64,000 bases of DNA from Candidatus Hydrogenedentota bacterium (GTDB lineage Bacteria; Hydrogenedentota; Hydrogenedentia; Hydrogenedentales; JAEUWI01): NCBI GenBank assembly GCA_016182605.1, contig JACPGE010000044.1:124001-188000 (forward strand). The letters are read 5' to 3'. The translations under genes and the position numbers were made by a program. The notes below the pieces were generated by a model. The model was not told the origin of the DNA, searched no databases, and saw nothing but the letters and a program-made list of their open reading frames with translations. Shown piece by piece: positions 43,794 through 52,127 of this stretch (the stretch's first letter is position 1; each line of letters begins with the position of its first letter).

Positions 43794-45834
43794 GGGCCTG
43801 CTCGTACTGGCCGGGCTTTTTGCCGCCGGGTGCGCGGCCACGCCCGCCACCTTTGAGCGCGGCGGTGTGGCCTATGGCGTTACTGAAGGCCCCTTCCGCG
43901 GCCGCTGGTGGAACTACTATGAGCGCGGCCGCTCCTTTCTCGATGGCGGCTTCTTCGTCGAGGCCGAACAGGATCTCGGGCGTGCCCTGAAGGAACGCGA
44001 TGAGGATCAACGCTGGGCACGCACCTATGGCCTCCACTTCGTTCCCCAATATTTTCCCAATCGCGAGTATGGCGTCGCCCTCTACCACCTCGGCAATTTT
44101 CAAGGCGCCGCGGCTGCACTGGAAACCAGTTATGAGCAACAGCCCTCTGCGCGCGCCGCGTGTTATCTGCGCCTCGCACAGCATGCACTCAGCAAAGACG
44201 ACACCGAAAGACCAAGGCTCGATTTGTCCAGCGCAAATTCAGAAGTTCCGGTCTCCACTTCTACACTTCACTTTCCGATCACCGCAAGAGACAACACGTT
44301 CATACAATCCATCCTGGTCAATGGCGTCGAGCTGCATGTGGGCGCGCCCGCGCCAGAATTGACCGCTTCCGCGGCCATCGCCCTGCAGCCGGGCCTGAAT
44401 CCGGTACGGATCGCCGCAGTGGATGCCGCGGGCCATACCGCCGAACAGCAACTCGAATTCTTCGCCGACTTCGATGGGCCCGCCCTCAGCTTCGATGAGC
44501 CCGTCGAACTGCCGGGACGCATAGCAGGAGTGGTTTACGACCGCGCTGGTGTGACCGCTGTAACCATTGAGGGTATCGATGCCACGCTGACGCCGGGCGC
44601 CAATGGCGAGCTGCGCTTCCACGCAGATCTCGATCAACAGGATCTCGCACCCCCCCTGACTTTCTCTGCCGCCGACACGCTGAAAAACCGCTCCGAGGGA
44701 ACCGTGCCCCTGTCTGTGCTCCACGTCGCAAAGGCGCCCACAGGATTCCTCCTCGCCGCTGCGCCCACGGTGATCCCCTTTTCGGGCAACCTGAACGCCC
44801 TTGTCCAGGGCGGGCAAATCATTGCCATCGCGCAGGCTTCGCCCGCACCGGCCACGCCTTCCATCCGCTTTGTGAATCTGGATAATGGTCAGCACTATCT
44901 GATGGAAGAAGTGATCGCTGAAGTCGAGTTGATCGCCCCCGCCGGCATCCAATCGATTACCCTTAACGGCCAGCCGGTTGACTTCATTCCGGAGCGGGCG
45001 CGTCAGCGCGTGAGCCGGCGCATCCCTTTACCCGAAGCCGGTCCCGTGGAACTCGTCGCCGCCATGGAAGACGCCTCGGGCAACCGCCATGAGACCCGCG
45101 TCACCGTGGAGCGCGTGCTCACCGAGGTGGAATCCCTCGCGCAAAAGCTCAGTCTTGCGATCCTCGGCAATATTTGGGAAGGACCCAACCGGGACCACCA
45201 GGCGGAAGAAACTTTCATCTCCGATGAACTCACCCGCATTCTCTTCGATCAGGACCGCTTCGATCTCGTGGCGCGCAACACGCTGCCCCAAATCCTCACC
45301 GAGCAGGAACTCGCCGCCGCTGTGGGAGCGCGGAATGGCGCCTCCCCCTTGCGCGACCTGGTCTCCGCGGAACTCTTCGCCGTCGGCATGGTCCGCAAAG
45401 ACACCGATACCATCGAAATTATCCTTCAGGCCATCAACCCCGAGAACTCGCAGCTCATGGGTTACGCCGATGTGGCCGGCCGTGCGGACACCAAAGATCA
45501 ACTGCGTTCTCTCGTTGCCGATCTCGCCCTGCGTTTTGCACAGGAGTTTCCGCGGGTGCAGGGCCAGATTATTGACGCGCGCTCCACTACACGGCTCTAC
45601 ACCAGCCTTTCCAGCGACGACCGCATCCGGCCCAACATGAAGTGCATCGTATTCCGCCGTGGCCCAGAGATCCGCGATTCCGCCACGGGCACACTCATGG
45701 GCGCGCCCGCGGATATCATCGCCGAGGGCTGGTTCGACGAGGTGGCCAAGAACCTGTCGCGCATTTTCGTGCCTGCGCAGACCGAGGCGGGCGCCCCCGC
45801 CATTGAGGTGCAGGACTTTGTCATCACCAAGTAA
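43786..45834 (+). CDS. TPR lipoprotein with CsgG/FlgO-like domain
   Basis: The 682-aa protein begins with a lipoprotein signal (LAGLFAAGC). Residues 30-150 contain TPR-like helices (YYERGRSFLDGGFFVEAEQD, YGVALYHLGNFQGAAAALE). Residues 170-480 contain repeated Ig/cadherin-like beta domains. The last 230 residues resemble a CsgG/FlgO domain with LFDQDRFDLVARNTLPQILT and TEQELAAAVG, matching the domain in the neighbouring kinase. The ATG at 43786 overlaps the kinase stop by 8 nt, so translation is coupled. It may build an envelope complex with the outer-membrane protein encoded next. Confidence 0.8.
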   Translation: MRRGLLVLAGLFAAGCAATPATFERGGVAYGVTEGPFRGRWWNYYERGRSFLDGGFFVEAEQDLGRALKERDEDQRWARTYGLHFVPQYFPNREYGVALYHLGNFQGAAAALETSYEQQPSARAACYLRLAQHALSKDDTERPRLDLSSANSEVPVSTSTLHFPITARDNTFIQSILVNGVELHVGAPAPELTASAAIALQPGLNPVRIAAVDAAGHTAEQQLEFFADFDGPALSFDEPVELPGRIAGVVYDRAGVTAVTIEGIDATLTPGANGELRFHADLDQQDLAPPLTFSAADTLKNRSEGTVPLSVLHVAKAPTGFLLAAAPTVIPFSGNLNALVQGGQIIAIAQASPAPATPSIRFVNLDNGQHYLMEEVIAEVELIAPAGIQSITLNGQPVDFIPERARQRVSRRIPLPEAGPVELVAAMEDASGNRHETRVTVERVLTEVESLAQKLSLAILGNIWEGPNRDHQAEETFISDELTRILFDQDRFDLVARNTLPQILTEQELAAAVGARNGASPLRDLVSAELFAVGMVRKDTDTIEIILQAINPENSQLMGYADVAGRADTKDQLRSLVADLALRFAQEFPRVQGQIIDARSTTRLYTSLSSDDRIRPNMKCIVFRRGPEIRDSATGTLMGAPADIIAEGWFDEVAKNLSRIFVPAQTEAGAPAIEVQDFVITK

Positions 45835-45838
45835 AACC

Positions 45839-47275
45839 GTGTTGCACAGGCTCCTGCTGACGCTACTGCTCTGCGGCGCAACCCACAGTGTGTCTGCGCA
45901 GGGATCGGGCGCGCTTGGCGGCGATCGCTCCATCCCGCCCACCCCCGTGCCCGTGGGCTCCGGCGCGCGCGCCGCGGGCATGTCCAATGCCTTCATTGCC
46001 ATCGCCGACGATGCCACTGCCGCCTCCTGGAATCCCGCCGGACTCGTACAGCTCGAGCGTCCGGAAATCGCCGTCGCCGGGTCGCTCACCCGCATGCGCG
46101 ACCGCTTCGATGCCACGGCCCATCCGGAGTTCGGCGATCTCGCCACGGAAGATTTTTCCGATCTCAATTTCCTGAGTTTCGCCACCCCGCTCCCATTCAC
46201 CATCTTCACGCGCAACGCCACGGTCTCCCTCAGTTTTCAGCGCAAGTTCGATTTTGATCGCGCCTTCGAGGCGCGCTACGCCACGGGTTCCGTCGCCGCG
46301 CTCACGCCGCCGCTCGCTATTGGCCAATTCTCCCGCCTGCGCTTTGACCAGGAGGGAAGCCTCAGCACCATCTCCCCCGCCTTCGCCATTGAAGTCACCC
46401 ACCGGCTCTCCGTCGGCGTGGCCCTCAATCTCTGGCGCAGCACCTTCCTTTCGGAGAATTCGTGGACCCAATCCACCCATACGGACGGACTCACCCTGCT
46501 TGGCGGCTCCCCCATCCTCTCCCGCGGCATTTCCCGGGAATCCTACGAGGATTTCAGCGGGGAAAACTTTACCGCGGGCCTGCTGTGGAAAGTGAATCCA
46601 CGCTGGAGTCTCGGACTCCGCTATGACTCCGCCTTTTCCGGCGCCGCGGACTACACGAGCTTCGATCTCGAGGCCCGGCTCAACCTGGCCAGCCCCGCCT
46701 TCACCCCGCTCCTCAATGTAAACCGCTTCAGCGAAGAACGCCGCATCCACCTCCCTGCCACGTGGGCCGTGGGCGCCGCCTGGCGTGCCAACGACCGGCT
46801 TACCCTCGCCCTCGACATCAGCCGCACCGGCTGGAACGGTCTCTACGTCAAGGATTCCCGAGGCCGGAGATTCTCCCTCGTCGACGGCACCGATTGGTCC
46901 AACGGCGCGCAACGAACCGGCTTCGACCCGGCCTGGACGGTCCGCCTGGGAGCGGAATATACCTTTATCCCCCGGGAACCCGGTCTGGATTTGCCGCGCC
47001 TGTGGACGCTCCGCGGCGGCCTCTCCTACGAGGAGGAACCCGCTTCCAACCGATCCTCCCGCTACTACTTCAGCCGCGGTGACGGCACACCGGACGTCTT
47101 CTACGGCGCTTCCGTGGGCGTGGGGGTGTTGTTGGGCCAGCGCGTCAATCTGGACCTGGCTTGGCAGCTTCGTTACGGCCCGGACGTGAACAGGGATTTG
47201 AACCCTGGCGTGGACGGATTCAATGACGATGAAGTGCGGCATCGCGTCATGCTCTCCGCGGTCTTCTACTTCTGA
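45839..47275 (+). CDS. outer-membrane beta-barrel protein, FadL/PorV-like
   Basis: The 478-aa protein has a signal peptide (LLLTLLLCGATHSVSA) and then a barrel typical of the OmpP1/FadL/PorV-type family, including ARAAGMSNAFIAIADDATAA, then SWNPAGLVQLERPEI, and alternating beta strands to a terminal aromatic residue (VFYF). Start is GTG 45839, 5 nt after the lipoprotein stop, with a poor ribosome site. Transport substrate unknown; PorV-like members help deliver surface proteins. Confidence 0.8.
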   Translation: MLHRLLLTLLLCGATHSVSAQGSGALGGDRSIPPTPVPVGSGARAAGMSNAFIAIADDATAASWNPAGLVQLERPEIAVAGSLTRMRDRFDATAHPEFGDLATEDFSDLNFLSFATPLPFTIFTRNATVSLSFQRKFDFDRAFEARYATGSVAALTPPLAIGQFSRLRFDQEGSLSTISPAFAIEVTHRLSVGVALNLWRSTFLSENSWTQSTHTDGLTLLGGSPILSRGISRESYEDFSGENFTAGLLWKVNPRWSLGLRYDSAFSGAADYTSFDLEARLNLASPAFTPLLNVNRFSEERRIHLPATWAVGAAWRANDRLTLALDISRTGWNGLYVKDSRGRRFSLVDGTDWSNGAQRTGFDPAWTVRLGAEYTFIPREPGLDLPRLWTLRGGLSYEEEPASNRSSRYYFSRGDGTPDVFYGASVGVGVLLGQRVNLDLAWQLRYGPDVNRDLNPGVDGFNDDEVRHRVMLSAVFYF

Positions 47276-47316
47276 ACATGACGGGAAGAGCCTTTCAAAG
47301 GTACAATTGAGGATAT

Positions 47317-49038
47317 ATGGGCAATCGAAGTACATGGATACTGGGCGCCGCGGGACTGCTTCTGGCCCTGCTTTCTCCTTCCGTTTGCGCGGAGGACCTC
47401 TACGTCGATGTCAACGCCCCAAACTGCGGCCTGGCCGACGGTTCGGAAGAGTTTCCATTCTGCTCCATACAGGAAGGCTTGGACGCCGCCGCGCTCAGTG
47501 AAGAAGGCTCTATCAAGGTGCTTCCCGGCGTCTACCCGGAACAAGTTATCCTGCGGCCGGATATAGATATCGAAGCCGTTGAGGGGGATGACGACGGCGA
47601 TCCAGTCATTATCGAGTTCGCCCCCACCTCGATCGATTCCCCTTTTGTCGTTATGGGCGCCGGCGATGCCGGCCTGGAAGGCATTACCATCCGCGTTCCC
47701 GCAGGCGCCACGATTCCCGCCGTGCTCCTGCATATACCCGGCGTGCGCATGGAACTCGAAGAGGTCTTCTTCGACGGCGGCCTGAACCGGAACACCACCG
47801 GCATCCTGATTGCGGGAACCGGCTCCTCGCAAAGCCGCATCAAAAAATGCACCTTTACCCACCTCGAAGTCGGCGTCGAAGCCGTCGACACTTCCGTGCG
47901 TATCACGCGCAATCTCTTCACCGAACTCCTTCGTGACGCCATTTACGTGCACGCCCCGGAAAGTGGCGCCGGCCCCTTCGAAGTCCCCGAGATCGGGGTC
48001 TCAGGCACCCTCGAACTCTCCGGCTTCAACCAGTTCCGCGCGGTGGGGGGCTTTGTCGAGGACGATGACGACGACAAACAGATCATCAACCCGGGTGACG
48101 CCTTTATCCTGCGCAACACGACCGGACAAACCCTCTTCGCCCAGTTGAATGATTGGGACGTCTTCGACAGCGCCTCCATAGCAGCGCGCCTCAGCACCGA
48201 TCCGCCCTTCGCCAAATCGGCGCAAGAAAGCGCCACCGTGAACCAAGTGGAACCCTTTGTCTTCGAGCCCTTCCTCGGAAAGAGCGTTTTTCCGGGAAGC
48301 ATCTTCGTGCGCATTAAGGACCGGCACTCCAACACGCCCATAACAGGCGCTTCTCCCCGCCTCCTTCTTGCCGGACTGGACACTGGCATCAATCCCGGCT
48401 TCGACACGCGCAGCAGCCTCTATTCCTTTACCTTCCTCGCGCCCGCCACGTACACCCTCCGCGCGCAGGCCTCCGGGTTTGCCGCGCAGGATCTCAGCGT
48501 GGCCGTTATCCCTGGCGCCATTGAAGCCCGGGAGTTCGTCCTCGATGCCGATGCCATCACCATCCTGCCTCCCACCCTCACCCGCACACTTCCAGCGGGG
48601 CCATCCACCGAAACGATGCCCGTTCTAGAGGGTCTGGCCGAACCACATATGGCCGTCCATGTGTTCGTTGACGGCATTGAATTTGTTGCCGCGCAAGCCG
48701 GCGTCGCAGGGGCATTCTCCGTCATCGTCGGTCCACTTCCCCTGGGTGTCAACATCCTTGCCGCGCGCGCCGAAGATGAACTCGGCAACCAAAGCGAAAT
48801 TTCCAGTTCACTTGTATACGAAGTTCTACCTGCTGGCGAGGGTGAGGGTGAAGGTGAGGGTGAAGGGGAAGGTGAGGGTGAGGGTGAAGGGGAAGGTGAA
48901 GGTGAAGGTGAAGGGGAAGGCAAACTGGCGGGCTGTACACCCGCATCGGGCCCCCGGGAGTATCGTGCAGGCGATATCGCCGCCATGTTCTTCACCTGGG
49001 CGGCACTTTGGGCCCTATCCCGAAAGTCCCAATTTTGA
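47317..49038 (+). CDS. secreted beta-helix protein with GEGEGE linker and Cys-TM C terminus
   Basis: The 573-aa protein has a signal peptide and a right-handed beta-helix (about 25-240: DLYVDVNAPNCG, VLPGVYPEQVIL, GLEGITIRVPAG, FTHLEVGVEAVDTSV). Two beta-sandwich-like domains follow (to about 505), then an uninterrupted GE linker of about 30 residues, and a C-terminal block with GC, a TM helix (DIAAMFFTWAALWAL) and a basic end (SRKSQF). That Cys-TM-basic end resembles protein-sorting tails of the MYXO-CTERM/GlyGly-CTERM type. GAGG precedes the ATG. It may be the exported partner of the upstream outer-membrane protein. Confidence 0.75.
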   Translation: MGNRSTWILGAAGLLLALLSPSVCAEDLYVDVNAPNCGLADGSEEFPFCSIQEGLDAAALSEEGSIKVLPGVYPEQVILRPDIDIEAVEGDDDGDPVIIEFAPTSIDSPFVVMGAGDAGLEGITIRVPAGATIPAVLLHIPGVRMELEEVFFDGGLNRNTTGILIAGTGSSQSRIKKCTFTHLEVGVEAVDTSVRITRNLFTELLRDAIYVHAPESGAGPFEVPEIGVSGTLELSGFNQFRAVGGFVEDDDDDKQIINPGDAFILRNTTGQTLFAQLNDWDVFDSASIAARLSTDPPFAKSAQESATVNQVEPFVFEPFLGKSVFPGSIFVRIKDRHSNTPITGASPRLLLAGLDTGINPGFDTRSSLYSFTFLAPATYTLRAQASGFAAQDLSVAVIPGAIEAREFVLDADAITILPPTLTRTLPAGPSTETMPVLEGLAEPHMAVHVFVDGIEFVAAQAGVAGAFSVIVGPLPLGVNILAARAEDELGNQSEISSSLVYEVLPAGEGEGEGEGEGEGEGEGEGEGEGEGEGEGKLAGCTPASGPREYRAGDIAAMFFTWAALWALSRKSQF

Positions 49039-49090
49039 ATTAAAGTGGTGCCTGCCCCACACCCCGGCCGCACGCCTCTGGACCCCAATC

Positions 49091-49168
49091 GCTAGCCCGC
49101 ATATTTCACCACTCTGAGGCCTCCAGATTAGATTCGGATTGGCAACGTGGTGAAATATGCGGGCTAGC
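49091..49168. repeat. 22-bp perfect inverted repeat, element type TTTCACCAC
   Basis: Arms 49091-49112 and 49147-49168 are perfect complements over 22 bp around a 34-nt centre. The arm contains CGCATATTTCACCAC. A related copy with 14-bp arms lies at 51875-51937, and a degenerate one at 54994-55014. The 49039-49346 gap has no gene that I recognise. Confidence 0.8.
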
Positions 49169-49346
49169 AGTCTGCCGGACTTCAGTCGATACGGCAGACA
49201 ACTTTGAGGACTTTACGCCACGTTTGCCTCCGGTTGATTCCAGAGCTTAGGAGCATTTATACTTAATCCGGCCTCGTTGACGCCCGCACTGGGGAACTGT
49301 GCCGAATTTCTTGGTCGATCTATTCCCCCCACAAGGTTTTTCTCAA

Positions 49347-50270
49347 ATGCTTTATCTACCCAAAATGCTGGCCCCGGATCTCATTCGCCCCAAGATCGTT
49401 GCCAAAGACAAGTGGGCGCTCCTCGACAAGATGGCCGACTTGATGGCCAGCAACAAGCCGCAGGCGCACGGGAAACCCCTTGATCGGCAGACCATATACG
49501 AGGCCGTGGAAAAACGGGAACTCGAACGCACCTCGGCCATCGGACAAGGATGCGCGTTGCCCCATGCGCGCATCTCAGGACTGGATCGGCCCGTGGCCTG
49601 CCTCGTTACCCTGGATCCGCCCGTTGATTTCGGCGCGGACGACCACGAGCCCGTTAGCATTGCCTGTCTGCTGCTCGTCCCCGAGGACGATCCCTCTTCC
49701 ACACTCAAGATCATGGCCGAAGTGGCCCTGCTTATGTCGGAGGACAAGAACCGGCAGTTCATGGCGTCCACCAGCGATGCCACAACCTTGCACGGCTTCC
49801 TCGACGGGCTGAGCACGGGCGTCGAAATGCCCCTGGTCGCGCGCAACATCATGCGCGGGCCTTTCTTCGCCGTCTATCCTGAAACCCCGCTCATCGAAGT
49901 GACCCGCCTGCTGCAACAGCATCTCCTCGAAGCTTGCGGTGTGCACGATCGCGAAGGCCACCTGGTTGGCGTCATCACCTGCGACAGCCTGTTTCAGTAC
50001 GGCTTTCCCGAGTTCTTCGGCCAACTCAAGAGTGTGGCCTTTATCCGGAAGTTCGACCCCTTCGAAAACTATTTCAAGGGGCTCAAGACCGCCACTGCCG
50101 GCGACGTCATGTCCACAGATTTCTCGGCGCTCCCGGAAGACGCCACGCTCCTCGAAGTGGTCTTCGAACTGGCCGTACGCAAGCACGCCAAGGTTTTCGT
50201 GGTGCGCGACGGCATTCTGACTGGAATCATCGATCGCATCACCGTTTTGAACCGTGTGCTGAATTTTTAG
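49347..50270 (+). CDS. PTS EIIA(Ntr)-like domain fused to CBS domains
   Basis: The 307-aa protein has an EIIA type-2 domain (about 1-150) with phospho-acceptor His73 in CALPHARISG, followed by two CBS domains (about 170-300: MRGPFFAVYPETPLIEVTRL, GDVMSTDFSALPEDATLLEV). No EIIB or EIIC domain is present, so this is regulatory, not sugar uptake. CBS domains bind adenosyl ligands. The gene is 9 nt before an ion transporter gene, and the pair is probably one unit. The start ATG 49347 matches the usual N terminus of EIIA domains; GTG 49299 adds 16 residues. Confidence 0.88.
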   Translation: MLYLPKMLAPDLIRPKIVAKDKWALLDKMADLMASNKPQAHGKPLDRQTIYEAVEKRELERTSAIGQGCALPHARISGLDRPVACLVTLDPPVDFGADDHEPVSIACLLLVPEDDPSSTLKIMAEVALLMSEDKNRQFMASTSDATTLHGFLDGLSTGVEMPLVARNIMRGPFFAVYPETPLIEVTRLLQQHLLEACGVHDREGHLVGVITCDSLFQYGFPEFFGQLKSVAFIRKFDPFENYFKGLKTATAGDVMSTDFSALPEDATLLEVVFELAVRKHAKVFVVRDGILTGIIDRITVLNRVLNF

Positions 50271-50279
50271 GGTCGGCCA

Positions 50280-51584
50280 ATGCTTACACTTTCCGTCGTC
50301 ATCTTCCTCGTCGTCTATGTACTTATCGCGTTCGAAGTAATCGACAAGACGGCCGCTGCACTTGCCGGCGCCTCTGCCGTCATCCTCCTCCATGCCGTTC
50401 CCTACGAGGTCGCGCTCCACAGCGTCGACATGAATGTGCTCTTCCTGCTCATCGGCATGATGATCGTCATGAGCATTCTCTCGGAGACCGGATTCCTCGA
50501 ATGGCTCGCCATTGCCATCGCCCAAAGAGCAAAGGGCAATGCCCGCGTCATCGTCCTGCAATTCCTGTTTGTTACGGCCTTCACCTCCGCCTTTCTGGAC
50601 AACGTTACCACGGTTATCCTCATTGCGCCCATCACCATTCTCATCACGCAGTTGCTCGGCGCGCCGACGGCGCCCGTCCTGATCCTCATGGCCATCTTCT
50701 CCAATATTGGCGGCACCGCCACCCTCATCGGCGATCCCCCCAACATCATTATCGGCTCCGGCAGCGGGCTCACCTTCAACGAGTTCCTGGTCAATCTCTC
50801 CCCGCCGGTCATCATCATGACCATCGTTTCCCTCGCGGTCATTAATTTCCGTTTCGGGCCGAAGCTCATTACCTCTGTGGAAGCCCGCCGGCGTGTCATG
50901 CTCGCCGAAGCGCGCCTGGCCATCCTGGATCACAGTCTCCTGCGCAAGAGCGGCTCCGTGCTCGCCATCATCCTCCTCGGCTTCTTCACCAGCCGGCTCA
51001 CCGGTTTTGAGCCCGGCATTGTGGCGCTCGGCGGCGCGGTTCTCATGATTATCGTCTGCCGCATCGATATCCACACGGCGCTCCACAAGGTGGAGTGGGC
51101 CACCATCCTGTTCTTCATCGGCCTCTTCATGCTCATCAGCGCCCTCGAACACAACCAGCTCTTCGAAATCCTGGGCGACAAACTTGTACACGCCACCCAA
51201 GGCAACCTCCTCCTCACCGTCATGGTTATCCTTTGGGTCAGCGCCTTCGCTTCCGCCATCGTGGACAACATTCCGCTTGTTATCGCCATGATGCCCCTCA
51301 TCAAGATCATGATTCCGGCCTTCGCCCTGCAAATGGGTATCGCAGACGATCCCGCGGCCATACACACCACTGTCGAAGCGCCGCTCTATTGGGCGCTTGC
51401 GCTCGGCGCCTGCCTCGGCGGCAACGGCACGCTCATCGGCGCCTCGGCCAATGTGGTGATCGCACAGATTGCCAACCGCAACAATGCGCCCATCACCTTC
51501 ATGGCCTTCACCAAAGAAGGCTTCCCACTTATGATTCTCACCGTCGCCATTGCCGCCGTCTACATGTACTTCCGGTACTTCTAG
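50280..51584 (+). CDS. ArsB/NhaD-superfamily ion transporter
   Basis: The 434-aa protein has about 11-12 TM helices and blocks characteristic of the ArsB/NhaD/SLC13-type superfamily: FLLIGMMIVMSILSETGFLE, TAFTSAFLDNVTTVILIAP, GGTATLIGDPPNIIIGSGS and a matching second half AFASAIVDNIPLVIAMMPLI, then GGNGTLIGASANVV. The DNV/DNI pairs and GDPPN motif fit Na+/H+ antiport or anion transport; arsenite is possible but no ars genes are near. The preceding EIIA-CBS protein probably controls it. A hairpin follows its stop. Confidence 0.87.
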   Translation: MLTLSVVIFLVVYVLIAFEVIDKTAAALAGASAVILLHAVPYEVALHSVDMNVLFLLIGMMIVMSILSETGFLEWLAIAIAQRAKGNARVIVLQFLFVTAFTSAFLDNVTTVILIAPITILITQLLGAPTAPVLILMAIFSNIGGTATLIGDPPNIIIGSGSGLTFNEFLVNLSPPVIIMTIVSLAVINFRFGPKLITSVEARRRVMLAEARLAILDHSLLRKSGSVLAIILLGFFTSRLTGFEPGIVALGGAVLMIIVCRIDIHTALHKVEWATILFFIGLFMLISALEHNQLFEILGDKLVHATQGNLLLTVMVILWVSAFASAIVDNIPLVIAMMPLIKIMIPAFALQMGIADDPAAIHTTVEAPLYWALALGACLGGNGTLIGASANVVIAQIANRNNAPITFMAFTKEGFPLMILTVAIAAVYMYFRYF

Positions 51585-51585
51585 G

Positions 51586-51611
51586 CCGCCTCGGCAGCCT
51601 GCCCGAGGCGG
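51586..51611 (+). terminator. hairpin after the ion transporter gene
   Basis: CCGCCTCGG (51586-51594) and CCGAGGCGG (51603-51611) make a perfect 9-bp stem with an 8-nt loop, 2 nt after the stop codon. No T tract follows. Confidence 0.6.
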
Positions 51612-51714
51612 GGCTCAAGGGAAGATGCGCGGTGGCCAGTTGGCAGTCTGGCGCAGGCGAAGCGGGGCAGCCATGACAGAAACTTCACTCGAAAGCCTGT
51701 ATGCGGGCCCGGAA

Positions 51715-51836
51715 GTTTGGAGCCGGCGCCGCTATCCCGGATAAATCACGGGCTCCAAACGATGTAGTCATAACGCCGGCTCACACATATCGTTGCCTCA
51801 ACTTCAAGTCTGGGAATCACAATCAGCCCGTGATTT
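51715..51836. repeat. nested inverted repeats in an intergenic region
   Basis: GTTTGGAGCC (51715-51724) pairs with GGCTCCAAAC (51751-51760), and AAATCACGGGCT (51743-51754) pairs with AGCCCGTGATTT (51825-51836). The two dyads interlock. With the copy at 51875-51937 they fill most of the 51612-52127 gap. A 23-codon open frame at 51674 is not supported. Confidence 0.6.
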
Positions 51837-51874
51837 AGCCTGCCCAGCGAACGCCAGCACCATCGTCACGCTGA

Positions 51875-51937
51875 GCATATTTCACCACCGTCCAAGTTGA
51901 ACTCGTTGCCAAGAAGCCTTGAAGTGGTGAAATATGC
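51875..51937. repeat. second copy of the TTTCACCAC inverted repeat
   Basis: GCATATTTCACCAC (51875-51888) and GTGGTGAAATATGC (51924-51937) are exact complements. The arms share their core with the 49091-49168 element, but the central 35 nt differ. Confidence 0.75.
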
Positions 51938-51987
51938 GGGCTATCCCCGTTCCCCGGAAAGCGCGCTTCAACACTGCTTGCAGGACA

Positions 51988-52018
51988 TTGAATATTTCGC
52001 CCGGTGAAGGAGTATTAT
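51988..52018 (+). promoter_or_regulatory. weak candidate promoter of the nine-gene cluster
   Basis: TTGAAT (51988-51993) and TATTAT (52013-52018) are 19 nt apart, 110 nt before the first gene. The spacing is longer than ideal. Confidence 0.3.
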
Positions 52019-52127
52019 AAGCGAATCGCTCTCGGCGGGACGCCCAATGAACCGCATACCGGAGAGTCCGTGCCAGACCGCCCGGGAGGAACGGCGCCAA
52101 CGCCGTAAGTCGCAAGAAAGGGATGTT

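Noticed and set aside
48835-48920. A GGTGAGGGTGAAG-type simple repeat that could be a regulatory microsatellite
   Set aside because: It encodes the Gly-Glu linker of the beta-helix protein; a coding explanation is sufficient.
51674-51745. A 23-codon open frame in the gap after the ion transporter gene
   Set aside because: It has no recognisable ribosome site, and most of it lies in inverted-repeat sequence.
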